Assembly: GCA_006937955.1 (NCBI GenBank)
Contig: SSNP01000094.1
Location: 1,267,753-1,331,752, forward strand
Source of the DNA: Pachypanchax playfairii
Lineage: Eukaryota > Chordata > Actinopteri > Cyprinodontiformes > Aplocheilidae
Direction of reading: 5' to 3'
Length of the DNA: 64,000 nt
Position numbers and translations under genes: made by a program. Each line of letters starts with the position of its first letter. Position 1 is the first letter of the stretch. A model generated the notes under the pieces. It did not search any database, was not told where the DNA came from, and saw nothing but the letters and a program-made list of their open reading frames with translations. This document shows positions 23,477 to 35,465 of this stretch, piece by piece.

Positions 23477-24284
23477 AAAGATTCAGACACACCGCTGCCT
23501 TCCCTGGTTACAAAGAGCTTAAACAAGTTGCTAATGGCATATTATTAGAAATTTTGTTATTACGTTCTGCCAGATCTAGCTTAAAAGTAAAAAGGCTAAC
23601 TTGACAAAACCCAACCATCCATCCACCTGTAGTTCAGGGTTGCACAGGAGCTGTCTGGAGGACATCCTGCACAGCTTGTCAGTTCATCATTCTCCTACAA
23701 TATGAGAACACAGACTGTTATTATCTAAAGAAGCTCCATTAGGAATCAGATGTGGAAACATTTCCTTAAATAAGTTTATGTAAATAGATGAGAGCTGAGC
23801 AAGTGAGGGAGGAAAGAAAGTAGAATACCTTTATATCGAGTGCCATTGCTCTACCAACCTCAAACTGAACTATAGAAGATGGACAGATTATTTTGTCTGT
23901 CTGGATGTTTCTGTGTTCCCACCACTGATAGGCCAGAGGTTCAGCTCCAGGAGAGTTATGCAAATGACAGTAGATGGAAGGTTTTAAGCATGCTATCAGC
24001 TCCCATGTGATCAGATGATATCTTAGAATAAATGGGTGGGTCTTGTATTGTGACACAATGCTTTTATGAGAAGATGTTTAAGCCGTATTACAATAATGTT
24101 GAAAGGTTTGCCCCTGACCTTCATGTTGTTTCTGAGTAAATGGACAGTATTGAGGACACCAAAACAAACAGAACAGGACAGAATGGAACTGAGTTGTTGA
24201 ATCAATCCTGAATGCTAAAGTCAGTCTGAGAATTGAAGTTCTAACAATACAAATGTCTAAACCTGTCCCGAGATTGGCCAACCT
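23477..24284. other. Intergenic DNA
   Basis: No gene seen; a short ccatccatccacc run lies at about 23616. Confidence 0.45.
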
Positions 24285-24296
24285 GTGACCTGCTAC

Positions 24297-24455
24297 TGTC
24301 CACAGCTAGAACCCTCTACAGGAGATCCTTCCTGTCTACAGCTAGAACCCTCTACAGGAGATCCTTCCTGTCTACAGCTAGAACCCTCTACAGGAGATCC
24401 TTCCTGTCTACAGCTAGAACCCTCTACAGCAGATCCTTCCTGTCCACAACTAGGA
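24297..24455. repeat. 36-bp minisatellite, about 4.4 units
   Basis: The unit is cagctagaaccctctacagg followed by agatccttcctgtcta. Four units are almost identical; the last ones carry substitutions (cagcagatcc, cacaactaggaccc). The period is a multiple of three, so an open frame across it reads LQLEPSTGDPSC repeats. There is no sign of a surrounding gene. Confidence 0.92.
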
Positions 24456-24582
24456 CCCACTAGAATGCCTCTCTGGAGAATCGCTGAGTTAGTACTACCT
24501 TTAATTTGCCTTCAGTTATTAATAAAGTCTGTTTGAATTGATCAGTTGAATTGAAAAGCTGCTTCTGACACACGGCATAGCA

Positions 24583-24650
24583 GTGGACAGACAGATGGAT
24601 GATAGACAGACCGATGGACAGACGTATGGATGGACAGATGGATGGTGGCA
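24583..24650. repeat. (GATG/GACA)n imperfect tetramer array
   Basis: Imperfect gatg, gaca and gatagaca units over about 70 bp. Confidence 0.8.
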
Positions 24651-24655
24651 GTGTA

Positions 24656-27600
24656 TGCTCCTTTAATCCCAAGCAGCGGCATATGGATGGGGAAGCACAG
24701 AGACACAGACAGGGATACACTTGGACTTAGAAATATGATTCATTTCTTTTCTCTCTATAATCCCAAACAAACAAGCTGGTGTGTGACCTGCTCTGGACAT
24801 GCGCAGTAATCATGCCACAGACTGGCTGAGCTCCCCATCATCCCACCCAGTCTTACCTTATCCTCCCGCCATCCACCCTGGCCTGCACTCCCATTTTCTT
24901 TTAATTGATTCCTAATCCCAATGCCAGCTATCACACACTTGCCAAAAGAAACATACACAAATTTACACACAATGCAACATCAATCAATGCACAGATCTAT
25001 ACATGCAAGCATGCCATATCTCTCCTTGATTGCGGGAATAGGATCAGCATCAGATGTGTTGTTATTTACTTTTCTGAAATCCATACCAGGGCTTTATGTA
25101 TTGTTTGAAGATCAGAACCACAGGAGAGACTCAAGTACATTATCTTTCATCATAAGGTGGAGACACTATAGGGTCTCTGGCTTGTAGGACATGGGATTGT
25201 CAAGTAAATCTCCTGCCTCAACAAACTCGTTCATTCAACTTTTGATTTACAAACATCGGTAATATTAGGCTGTAGAGCTTTTTAAAATGCTCCTCTGTTG
25301 ACCTCCAGGTCACATTCCTGGTCTATATTGTGAATTAAATCCAAGTCTTCCTGAGTGGACTGATCAGGGTACATCACAGGTGCTGGTAGAGGTTCAATTG
25401 AGAAACCTGCAGCAGAGACATCAGTCCTCACATTTCTCAGCTGAGATGCCAATTCTACAGGGTAATTGTTTGCAATAAAGGAAAACTGTAACATCCCTAA
25501 ACGATCCTCTAGTGACATCCAGCTGCATGTCACTGAACACAATGAGGTCCAATCCCAAGGGGCATTTTTAGTTTCCCCTCAGCCAGATAGAAGGAGTCTT
25601 CTGAGTGTTTGTAAGTGCATCATAAAGGGCTTTAATGTTCTCCAAGTCACTGTCCACAACAGCTATGCATGTCCAGTTTCTCACAGGTTGGTTCCCATGA
25701 TTCAACCTACTTAATGTCAGTCCATGGTGCAGAAAGGACTGAGACAACGTTGGACACTAGCTGCACTCTGTGTAAGAGTCTTTAAACATGGATGGTCCAG
25801 TCCATTTGCTGTACAAGGAAGGTGTCGCAGTTTTGAGTTCTATGTCCTGTGACTTTATTTTGGAGTTTTTTTGTGTTCCCATTTTGTTTGTTTTTAATGT
25901 TGATTTATTAAAAGTATTTTGTTTATAATCCTTGAGTTTTTCCTGCAACTGGTTTGCATTCACCAAAACCCATGACAGACGTTTGAATGAGACGGCTGGG
26001 AGTGTGTTGGATCTCTACACTTTTTGGTTTGGTTGTAGTTTTGGTGGCCCAGGTAGTAGTACTGTTAAACTGCAACAAGAAGGGGTTCATTTGATAAACT
26101 CCTCGATGTCTTAACTGTCTGATAAAAACATTTTTTTAATCCCACTACAATGTCTGAATGAACCACACCTTGCCTGCTGATTCTCAAAACACCCTTAAGG
26201 TTGTGCAAAAGATTTTAATGAACCTGAATGGAGTTAAGCTTGTTAACAAAGCACCTACTATGTGAATGAAGCAGTTTCAAAATAAGGGTCAGACGCTTTG
26301 CTTTTTCACTTCCTGTTGCTTTGGTGTTGCAGTAGGTTACATTTGGGTTGCTTTTTAACATTCACAAACATCCCAACATAAACAAAACAAATGAAAAAAC
26401 ACATTACACATTTGTTAAATTAACAATTCTTTCAGGCAGTTAAATATTATTATTTTGTTTTGCTTTGACAAGTAATAACTAAAGAAAACTAGGAACATTA
26501 GGTTAGTTGACTTTATTCTGATCCCCCCTTATGTCTGAAAATCCACATAAAAAGTCCCAATACCCATAATAAATGTGTGTTATAATACTTGAAAAATATG
26601 CATCTTTTAAGAAGTCAAAACATTTTAAAATCAGAAAACATAAAAAATGTAATGCTGAGTCACATAAGCTTTACAAACTGCTGCTGAGTGATCTGCAGCT
26701 GGTGGAGGTAACAGGATCAGTATTAAACTATGAATGGATCAACCAACACTGTCAACCTCACTATACAGTTCTGCTAAGGGCTTTACTGCAGATTACAACT
26801 TAACACCTAGTTAATATCACTAATAGTAAAAGTCAGTGTTTAGAGCCTCAGATTAGTATGTTGGACCGAAACAGTTGTCAGGATTACAGGAGCACTTGTT
26901 GACCAGAGCCAGGAAGAGTACTGAACATAGACTGAAATTAAAATAAAACATGTTCACATTTTGATTCGGTGTGCTGGTATGTTGAGGAAGGATTCCGACT
27001 GTTGGACTCTTTTTATCTGATGGTCCTTCCTCCTCCTGTACCATCTGCCCTTATGTGGCCCTTTTTCTGTACCACCTCTTCTTGCAGTTTGTTATTCTTG
27101 CTGATCTAATTTGGAGAATGTCCCAAATCCTCTTAGAGTCCTGCTCCCTCAGCGCAACACTAAGTGAATTGGATAGGATTACTATCTCTCTTCCTCCTCA
27201 TCATCTTTTTTCTTGTCCTCTTCCTCTTCATCCTTGTCACTCTCTCCTCATCATCTCTAAACTTGTATGTCTATGTTTTCTTTGGCGTGTATCTTTTCAT
27301 TGGCAGGATTTAAGCCTTTCCTCCTGCAAATGAGAAATTAGTTTTGATATCCCGCCCCCAAAGTGGAAGATACTCTCACTGACCAATTACATCACGAGAG
27401 ATGAAGTTTTATTAATTAAACTATCAAAATGTAAATCCCAGACATAACACCTTCACTTTCGGTCAGGATTCAGGAGTTAGAGGAATGAAAGTTGAAATAT
27501 CCAGATTTTGCTAATTGTTTGGACAGAAATTACAGAAGTTAAAGTTCATGCCAAGGTGATCAAGTCTAATCTGTAGTCTGATGCTGTAAGTCTGGTTCTC

Positions 27601-28100
27601 ACAGCGTCACCCTGATCTCTGCTGGTCATTTTAGGTCCTGGTTATCTGGAAATAAACATTACCATGCATCATTTGCATCTAAACAAACAAACGAATAAAT
27701 AAATCCCATCATTAAATGGAACAAATAACGTAAAAATTGCATTTATCATAACATAAAACAAATTAAGTGCTCATGTAGCAATGTCTGCACTTGAAGGAAA
27801 ACTGTGGTTATGAACATCCTTAAGGAATAAAGAAGTGAGTGTTTACAGATACAAGTAAAAGATGTTTCTGAATCTGAAAGTTTGTCTGAAGAATGTTTCT
27901 ATAGTTTTTTTTTCAGCTTCAACTTAATAAAATGTTTTAAACGGAATGTATTAAATTGGTGGGCTGTTTGAATTATGGGTAATAACAGAAAACAGTCTTG
28001 GTTGGATCTTATTTTATCTTTAAATACAAATGAGAAATGTTGATTTTCAGTTATAAAGTTGAACAACAGTTGAAACTTGTATTAAAACCTAAAATCTTAA
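24656..28100. other. Intergenic DNA, no gene recognised
   Basis: Over 3 kb without a gene that I recognise. The only protein-like frame is the minus-strand 25542-25282, listed separately. The rest is AT-rich, with no inverted-repeat element found by eye. Confidence 0.45.
25282..25542 (-). other. Unrecognised open frame of normal composition, 86 codons
   Basis: The translated frame includes VELASQLRNVRTDVSAAGFS and EDLDLIHNIDQECDLEVN, mixed composition without low-complexity runs, ending in a stop. No flanking exon, splice set or family similarity is recognised. It may be an old transposon-derived or gene-derived relic, or chance. Function is not assigned. Confidence 0.2.
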
Positions 28101-28103
28101 AGG

Positions 28104-28821
28104 TCTCAGGTCTTGGGGTTTTGGTTTATTATGTTCTGTACTTTTTCAGTAGTTGTTTCAGTAGTTGTTTTCCCTTTTGTTCTCATTCAGTGTCTTAGGT
28201 CATGTTATGCTTTTATTTTCCTTAGTCATCTAGTTTCCTGTGTTGCTTTTATTTTGGTGATGTCTGTACTTCTTGTTCTCCTCATGTGTCTTTCAGTATC
28301 TTGTCAGCTCAGCTTGTCTCTTCAGTCTAGTGTTTTTCCGTTCAGGTGTTTCTTGTTTCTGTGATTAGTTCCTGTGTTTGTTTCTCCCCATGTCCTCAGG
28401 TGTTTTGAGTTTTGTAATCAGTTTGGTGTTTGTATTTAAGTCTCATGTATGTGTTAGTCGGCGTCGGTCTGTTGTCACAAAACCTTGTAGGTCCCAACTT
28501 GTATGTCGCTAGTCTGTCTTGTCCCGTCTCCTGGAGCGTTCCTCCAGGTTCTGAGGTGCCTCTGCGCTGACCGCCCGCCGCGCCGTATGAGGACTTTGTT
28601 CACGGGTTCCCTTGTCGTGTCTCCACACGACCGTCTCCTCTTGTCTCAGTCTCTGGATTACTTTTGTGTTTTTCACCCCCGGACTTTCATCCCTTATGTA
28701 ATTTTGTTTTTGCTGCCCCATCAGCATTTTTAGTTCTTATTAAACTTTTTGTTGCACTTTAATTTTGTGTTCCTCCTCACTGCATTTGGGTCCAACTTTA
28801 AAACCTCCACCACACCTGACA
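28104..28821 (+). mobile_element. Possible degenerate solo LTR
   Basis: A T/G-rich stretch starts TCTCAGG and ends CCTGACA, the imperfect TGTCA...TGACA end pair expected of an LTR. It holds a TATA-like gtatttaag at about 28431 and an attaaa near 28740 in promoter-to-poly(A) order. No second LTR, primer-binding site, gag or pol is present. The call rests on layout and end motifs only. Confidence 0.4.
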
Positions 28822-28915
28822 AAAGGTGCCCTGCCATTTTTTTTCTGAGTTTTATTTTGAATATTTTTGGTCCACAGGTGTTCTTGGTTTCATAATGGGT
28901 CTGATAACTGTACAA
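28822..28915 (+). repeat. TTAA MITE family C, partial diverged copy
   Basis: Blocks ctgagttttattttgaatat, tccacaggtgttcttg and tttcataatggg align in order with the start of the copy at 54852. Both terminal TTAA sites are missing. Confidence 0.5.
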
Positions 28916-29404
28916 TATTTTTCTGTTTGTTTTTTTTCACTTAAATGAAGCAGGTGCAGGAATCAAGTGAGTCTGAAAAACAGCTCACATAGTTGAGACC
29001 TCGCCTGCAAAGTTAGCTTAGCTGTTCAGTAGCAAACATGGTGGACCGTCAGTGTTGTAGTGCTGTGCTCCAGATGGACTTGCCAAAAGCACATGTTGCT
29101 GAAAATTTCAGATTTGTGGGACAAATGGCTTCAGTTTATTTCTGGAGAGACTTCTAGAAGTTATAATAATAATTTAAGTGTTTTTTCAAACAATTTAGAA
29201 GAGAGTGACTTTCAAAACTTTGGCCAGTTTCAAGGTGGGTTTGTTATAAAGTAAATTTAGAGGCCAGATGCAGATCCATCATGCCGATCTACAGAGACAC
29301 TCAACCTGTAAGTAAACATGTTTATAAAAAAAAGGAACCACGTCTGTAGTACGGAATTTCTTTGGCTTGAAAAGTTCAGATGCTGACTATCATTTGCATT
29401 AGCC
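28916..29404. other. Intergenic DNA
   Basis: No gene recognised. An ATG-initiated frame at 29039 (MVDRQ...) resembles the start of short zinc-finger proteins only in its first residues and was not accepted. Confidence 0.35.
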
Positions 29405-29407
29405 GGT

Positions 29408-30004
29408 AGCGCTAATCAATCAAATCAAAATCAAAAATACTTTATTAATCCCCGAAGGGAAATTAAGTGTTGTTGTAGCTCAGTTCTTCTTCAGGGAGCC
29501 ATTGTAGGGGGTTCTAACTGTGAACAGGAAGGATGTCCTGTAGTGGTCTGTGCTGCAGCGGATCTGAAGAAGCTTCTGACTGAAGACACTCTGCTGTTGA
29601 GTTACTGTGCTGCGAAGAGGACAACGAGGGCCTTTCATTATGTTCTTCATCCTCCTTTGAACAATCAACTCAAGAAACTCCAGATCAGTCCCCAGAACAG
29701 AACCAGCCTTCCTTATCTATCTGTTCAACCTCTTCATGTTACCTGCTCTGATGCTCCGCCCCCAACAGGTGACTGCAGATGTGATCAGCTGACAAACTCC
29801 TCTTCTTTTGCTGCTCCTCTTCAAATCTCTGTCTGCCCGTATTGTTTGAAAGTCAGACAGAGACACACTGGAGTCCAGGATATGCTCCTTTAGCCATGTC
29901 TCTGTAAAACACATGATGCTGCATTCCTGATACTCTGGCTGAGTCTTCAACAGAGTTTCATGTTCATCCATTTTGTTAGCAAGAGATCTCACATTTGTCA
30001 ATAT
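29408..30004 (-). mobile_element. LINE family D, internally deleted: endonuclease N-terminus joined to RT C-terminus
   Basis: Reading the minus strand from 30001: MTNVRSLANKMDEHETLLKT and CSIMCFTETWLKE, the start of an APE-type endonuclease, followed by FQTIRADRDL. The frame then passes directly into SAVTCWGRSIRAGNMKRLNR, the last third of a LINE polyprotein, and onward to QSVFSQKLLQIRCSTDHYRT (29668-29480). The 3' tail holds the tttattaatccccgaaggga motif near 29440. Most of the endonuclease and the reverse-transcriptase core are gone. Confidence 0.85.
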
Positions 30005-31905
30005 GACTGATGGAAGTGAAGGTTTAAACTTCCTCCTTCTTACTTCCTTCTAATACTAGCAACTTAACTTAATTACTGCCCCCGTACTGGCAATCATATG
30101 TTGAAGAGGCTGTGCAACGTGGTACTGTGCATCTGACAGTAAAATGGGCAGTTTAAAGCTAATCAAATGCAGTAAATATTTTCTTTATGAGAAGATTATT
30201 TGGTTAACACTGGTCATATGAAAAAATACCACCAAATACAGTAAAACCAATAAAATTTTGGAAAAAACATGATGTGAAAATTTTGTCATATCACCAAGTT
30301 CTACACTAAAGAGGATTATTAGGAGTTGTTGTTTTACAAGAAATGAAAAACTATGAAATGTAAAAACAACATGTTGCATATTGGCTATTGTTTCACTCTA
30401 TGAGACTGACTGACTTCCTGTCTGAGCTGTTGACCTTTGACCCTGTTTTTCTATCAAATGTAAGCTCCCTGCTGTTTTCTTTATCTGTCTCACTATAAAA
30501 TACATTTGTCTTTCATCATCTGAAAAAAAAAGTAATCATTTGACTTTCATGGAGTTCAGCTCAGTCTAAACATTGTATTAGAGCAACCGATGCAGTGCTC
30601 GTATCTCCATCCTTCTCCGCTCTTTCTTGTTAACCTCATTCTTTTCTCTACCTGGTGATCTCTTCTTCTCTGTGTCTCAATCTCTTCACTGTCTTCCATC
30701 ACTCTTTTCACTTTCTCTTTTTCTCCTTGTTTATAAGCCATCTGACACCCACCCCCACCCCACCCCATCGCTCCTTCTTCGCTGTCAGTAATTCCATCGT
30801 TGCCTCTCTCGCTCGTTCACATACCTCATCCTAATCCAACTCTGACCTCAATCCCGTGATGTAACGGGTCATGTGACAAGGCGAGGAAAGCAGAAAGAAA
30901 GGGAAAAAAAGAGGAGAGAGGCAGAAACAGGGGACAGAAAGTGGGGAAACATGGTCTAATCCTCAATTCTGGAGCCACAGACCAATCACAAAATTATGGT
31001 GGTGGAGGTGGGGGTTGGGTGGTGGGGGGGGGTCCATTAAACTGCAAAATATTAGTTGGACACATGCGGATGCTCTCACACACACACCCACACACACACA
31101 TACAAACCCTGGTTACTGGATTCATGTAGACAACTTCTTTGTTTCAGCATGTGGCTGTTTACATACCAGTTTGTCTGCTGTAAACGTGTCAACAACAAAT
31201 TTGTTTGTGACTGACAGGCAGCAGCCTCACATAAATATTTACTGACTACCCTTCTGTTAAAGAGCAAAAAACCCACAATGGTTGCTGAAATAACATGAAA
31301 CTGACAAAAGTAATTATAAATAAAAATTTACTAAAAGTCACTAATGAAAGTCAGATGTTGGTTTGGAAGTGTGGTTCAGCAGAGTAATCTAAAAACAGAT
31401 CCTAATAAAATTCAACAACACAAAAATGATTATATCCTAAACTTAAAGGTCCTGTGTCCTGCTATTTTTATCCCGAAACATAACTTATATTCTCAAGTTA
31501 TTCTCCAAACAGGAGAATAACTAAAATCCTGCCTCTCCTCCAGCTGCCCCTCGAGCTGCCTGAATGAAACAGTGAATAAATTCCTGTAACTCTCGCAGCA
31601 AAATGAACATTTTTAGAAAGTGAAATACGACAAACGGTGGCGCTTAGTGTGTAGCTTCAGACTCTCGCAGTGTGTGTGTTTAATCTGCAGGGCAGGTCCT
31701 GATGTAACATTGTTACATCACTATGTTACAGTCAGTCATTTTCCAGGAGAGAGTGGAGCAGCTACCGCTCTGCCTCCTGACCTACGGCCGCTCCAATCAA
31801 GCAATTTCAGCGGTTTCAGGTTTGACTGCATGTTTCAACCCTTTTTCTAGATGTTCCATACAATTCAAAGGACACTGTTTTTGTACTTGGCCATTCTTGG
31901 GTGAG
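30005..31905. other. Intergenic DNA
   Basis: No gene seen. It includes C/T-rich sequence at 30600-30780, a GGTGG-rich patch at 30995-31035 and a (CA)n run at 31077-31105. A TTAA-starting block at 31444 (aggtcctgtgtcctgc) could be another short element, but its other end was not found. Confidence 0.4.
31077..31105. repeat. (CA)n microsatellite
   Basis: cacacacac run with cc interruptions. Confidence 0.8.
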
Positions 31906-31907
31906 GC

Positions 31908-32030
31908 TGCATGGTGGCACAGTTGGTAGAACTATTGCCCTGCAGTGAGAAGATCCTTGGTTTGGTCTAGGTCATGGTATAGGACTGCTTTACTGCAACA
32001 GCCCAGGGTGTCTCTAATCTGTGCAGAGTG
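31908..32030 (+). repeat. Dispersed teleost repeat (GGTGGTGCAGTGG-type), head fragment
   Basis: catggtggcacagttggtag, ccctgcagtgagaagatcc and ttggtttggtct parallel the GCACGGTGGTGCAGTGG...GGGTTCGA head of a common fish repeat with tRNA-like promoter boxes. The box B equivalent is degraded. Confidence 0.55.
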
Positions 32031-32179
32031 AAGCTCAGGAGTGTCAAGGTATTCCAGAGCAAAATGAGCCGCCCAATTTCAGAAAACTTGGTCTCAGTCA
32101 GAGGTCATGTGTCCTCAAGATGGTGAAACAACCAAAATCATGTACAAGTATAACATGGGAGGATTCATCACACATTTAT

Positions 32180-32430
32180 TTTTTTTTTTGCTCTGCACAC
32201 TTTTATTGAAAGAGAAAACAATTACACATGATCACAACTTTTGGACTGACAACAATTATTTGTTTTGATTTGCCGCCTCATGAACCGGGTTGTGAAACAG
32301 TCCGAGAACTCTTGTTTTGCACCAGCTTGTGTTGTCTGAGCTTGGTGTCCGTCTCCCTGGACAAATAAAGGGCTATTTGTCATCTCCAACATCTGTGAAC
32401 GATGTTGTCGGTGCAACACTATGAAAAAAA
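32180..32430 (-). pseudogene. Candidate processed retrocopy with poly(A) tail, source gene unknown
   Basis: On the minus strand an AATAAA (plus 32202-32207) is followed about 15 bp later by an A-run of 11 bases ending in AAATAAA. This is the spacing of a real mRNA 3' end and suggests insertion of a reverse-transcribed transcript. A 65-codon frame precedes it (32419-32222), without recognisable similarity. No target-site duplication was found, and it could instead be a transposon transcript end. Confidence 0.3.
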
Positions 32431-32734
32431 AAGAACGTAGCTGACAGTGCTAGCTTAGCTGCATAGTAAACAAAAGCATGACTATACACAATCAAGTGAG
32501 CTTGCTACAAGAGTTTTTCATGAGCTGCGTTAGTGTAGTTAAAGCACTTACAATCAGTCATAACTCACAGTTGTCCAACATCACGGATGTTCGGATGCTG
32601 GCGCTAGAGCCGTGGTGTAGAAGTTCACAAGATCCATCTTTTATTTCGTCAGTCCACTTCCGCTTATCAGCAAGTGAATTTGCATATAAGTTCATTTAGG
32701 TTGGAGCTAAATATATAATTTAGAATAAGAGTAA

Positions 32735-32847
32735 CAGAATAGAATAGAATAGAATAGAATAGAATAGAATAGAATAGAATAGAATAGAATAGAATAGAAT
32801 AGAATAGAATAGAATAGAATAGAATAGAATAGAATAGAATAGAATAA
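32735..32847. repeat. (AGAAT)n pentamer array, about 22 units
   Basis: A practically perfect agaat tandem array of about 110 bp, bounded by aataagagtaac and aataagaagaaa. Confidence 0.95.
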
Positions 32848-33164
32848 GAAGAAAATAAATATTTAGGTCAGACCTAAATATTTAACTTTCAAAATTAAAT
32901 CATTAGTTTGAAAATGAAATAATTTTGAAAATAAATATTTATTTTGTAAAATAAACATTTAACTTCAAATTAAACATTTAGCTTTCTAACTAAACATTTA
33001 GTTAGTAAATGTAACATCTATATATAAATGAATAACAAGGTGAAAATAAGCTAAAAAAACAAAAATATTGCTGTTAATTTTTGACTGTATAACTTTACAA
33101 ACGGCACCCCATAATAACCAAAGATGAGGGTCAGAGTATAGACACATAGTTAATCAAGGATATG

Positions 33165-33300
33165 AACTCTTTGCTCAGCTCCTTCTTCACCTCAACAGAA
33201 CAAGCATCATCATTACTATGAACAAACTGCGATCGGTTGGTCCATCTCCAATTACCCGTACTCCTGAAGCAGACCCCAAACAAAGTGTTAGGGAACAATT
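33165..33300 (-). mobile_element. LINE family B fragment, copy 2
   Basis: gctcagctccttcttcacct, gttggtccatctcc and actcctgaagcagaccccaa correspond in order to the 22080-22190 region of copy 1 and its 5' continuation. It is strongly diverged. Confidence 0.5.
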
Positions 33301-34849
33301 TAGTTCCCACAGCGTACCCTTGTAGATCCTGTTCTTGTTAAACAGTGCATAGATGGCTGCTTTGCTAGCGGACTAACAGGCTGTCCTAATGGGTGAACAT
33401 GTTAATTCCTGGGAGAAATTCTAAATGTCCCTCTCATTCTGGTACCTCATTTCATCATCCCCCCTCATCATTTCTCTTTTTGCCCCACTACAGGGATTTC
33501 GGTGTTTATCAACATGGTAACCTCAGTTTGATGTTGATTTCCAGGTACATTCATTTTCTTTTTCTGTGTTAAACATCACCAGACAGTCACATTTCGATTT
33601 ATTCAGTTTAATGCTTATTAACTTTTTAGAACCAAATATTTTCCCTTTTTACTCCATGAGCCCATTTACATAAGTGTCAAAAGACTGATATTGTGCTAAA
33701 ACCTCATTTGCATTTGCACTGCACTGTTTGCAAGTGGTGGGGGGCAAATGAGTTTCAGATTAGTTCCAAATACATTTTGGAAACATGCAATTAAACTAAG
33801 CGATACAGGAACAGTCAGATAGTAAGACTAGGGAATGTAAATAAGTTTGGTGTATGTGTTATTCTTCATCATCACTACTAATACTTCATCTAAAAATTAA
33901 GTCGAGAGACTTTATTTTGTGAAAAATTCCAAGAGCTTTAAAGAATATTGAAGAAGTATTTAAATGTAAAATAGAGAAAGAACTCCAGAAATGTTTGTGA
34001 ATCCTGGACCACCTTCGGTATGTTAAGGTGGATCAGCTGAGTCTTTACCCTTCTATGCTTTAACAACTAAAACTACATCAAGAGTACCAACCCCCCACCC
34101 ACCACCAACCTGCTATATACATCTGTCCCTCCTTCTGTCCCTCTCCGTACCCCCCCTCATTCAATAGCACATACACACAAACTGTACTAGTTTTCTAATC
34201 TAGGGTCATCCCGTCAACCTACCCTCCTCCAACACACGCATCTCTCTCCTCCTCAGCATCAATCCCAGCACTGTGTTAATCTGGTGCTGGTCTGACAGTC
34301 AGCACTTTGAGCAGCAGACAGACAGATTGGCTGTAATCCCCTGAGTGCCACAGATGGAACAGCACTACGCAGACCTTGGGGAAGGTGAATGCACGATGGT
34401 GTACATACACATATATGCATGTGCACAGCAAAAACACGGACAAAGACGTACAGTTTCAGAAAAAAATGTGTTGATATTTCTTCGAAAGGACGAGCAATGT
34501 CCAGGATGGACAGAGATGGTAATTTGTGTGTCTGCAGTCGAATGAGACGCTGAAAGTTTGTTAAACTGGAAACAATCAGTACGTTTCTACAGAAAGGACC
34601 AGACGATACAACTTTAATAATGTGATCAAAAAGTTGAACACAAATAAATACGTCTTTGTTTCGCTGACAAGTGAATTTTCCTGAGGACATTGATGAACAG
34701 AGACCTCGGGCATTATGACGAGGGAGGTTTTAAAGGTGAGCGTGAGTTTGCAGGAAGTGACTCTCAGATAATCCTGTACGCATGTGATTTCTAATGGCTT
34801 CTCTTTGCTTTCCAAAAATTAGGTGTGTTTCCCAGAGATCAAGGTAGCC
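33301..34849. other. Intergenic DNA
   Basis: No gene seen. It is C-rich at 34090-34250. Open frames around 34259-34690 show no similarity. Confidence 0.45.
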
Positions 34850-34853
34850 TTAA

Positions 34854-34997
34854 AGAGGCCCTTCCATTAAAACAGTTTTTTCTGAGGTTTCTGTTGAATA
34901 TTTTAGCTCCACAGGTGTTCTTACCTTCATAGTGGGAGTGAAAACAGGTCAACAACTTCTCTTTCAGTTTCATATCTCAAACTACTCAGGTGGTGAT
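34854..34997 (+). repeat. TTAA MITE family C, 3'-truncated copy
   Basis: TTAA (34850-34853) is followed by AGAGGCCCTTCC and about 140 bp aligning closely with 54852-54997 (ctgaggtttctgttgaatat, ctccacaggtgttcttacct, caacaacttctctttcagtt). It then breaks off into unrelated T-rich sequence. Confidence 0.75.
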
Positions 34998-34999
34998 AA

Positions 35000-35465
35000 C
35001 TGATTAGATTTAAAACTCCTGTGGGATTTTGGTTTCAGTCCAGTTCAAGATGTTTTTGGTTTTCTTGGTTTGTCATTTGGTCACAGCTTCTTTATTATTA
35101 CTTCTCTGTTTGAATCTTAGTTCCTTGTGTGGTTTAGTTTCAGAACCGTGAAATTATATAACTTTTTTTTTTTTCCTTTTCAAATCGTATTTAATTATTT
35201 CACTACAGTCATTTCTTTGTTCCAGCTGTTTGTCGTGCACCTGATTAGTTGCTTTGCATCTCTCATCAGCTGTTGTTCATTCAATAATCAGCTGTTTCAA
35301 GTGCAAACACTCTGTGGTCATCGTCACTGTCAGTCAACCTGTTCTTGTGTTGCTTGTGGTTTTTGTGATTCTCTGTAGTTTTTTTTTCTTTTTTATTAAA
35401 CATACTTTATTCCCAGAGTCTCTGTGTTCTCCCTTCACCTGCCTCCATCCAACATGACACAGGGT
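35000..35465 (+). mobile_element. Possible LTR-like relic
   Basis: T/G-rich sequence with attaaa near 35394 and an end reading aacatgacac. It resembles the 28104-28821 stretch in layout but not in sequence. Evidence is weak; no coding region is present. Confidence 0.25.

Noticed and set aside
24297..24455. CRISPR-like direct repeat array
   Set aside because: Units are contiguous without unique spacers, in a vertebrate genome; it is a minisatellite.
29039..29150. THAP-type zinc-finger start (MVDRQ...)
   Set aside because: Only the first few residues are suggestive; the expected C2CH spacing and conserved Trp/Pro residues do not follow.
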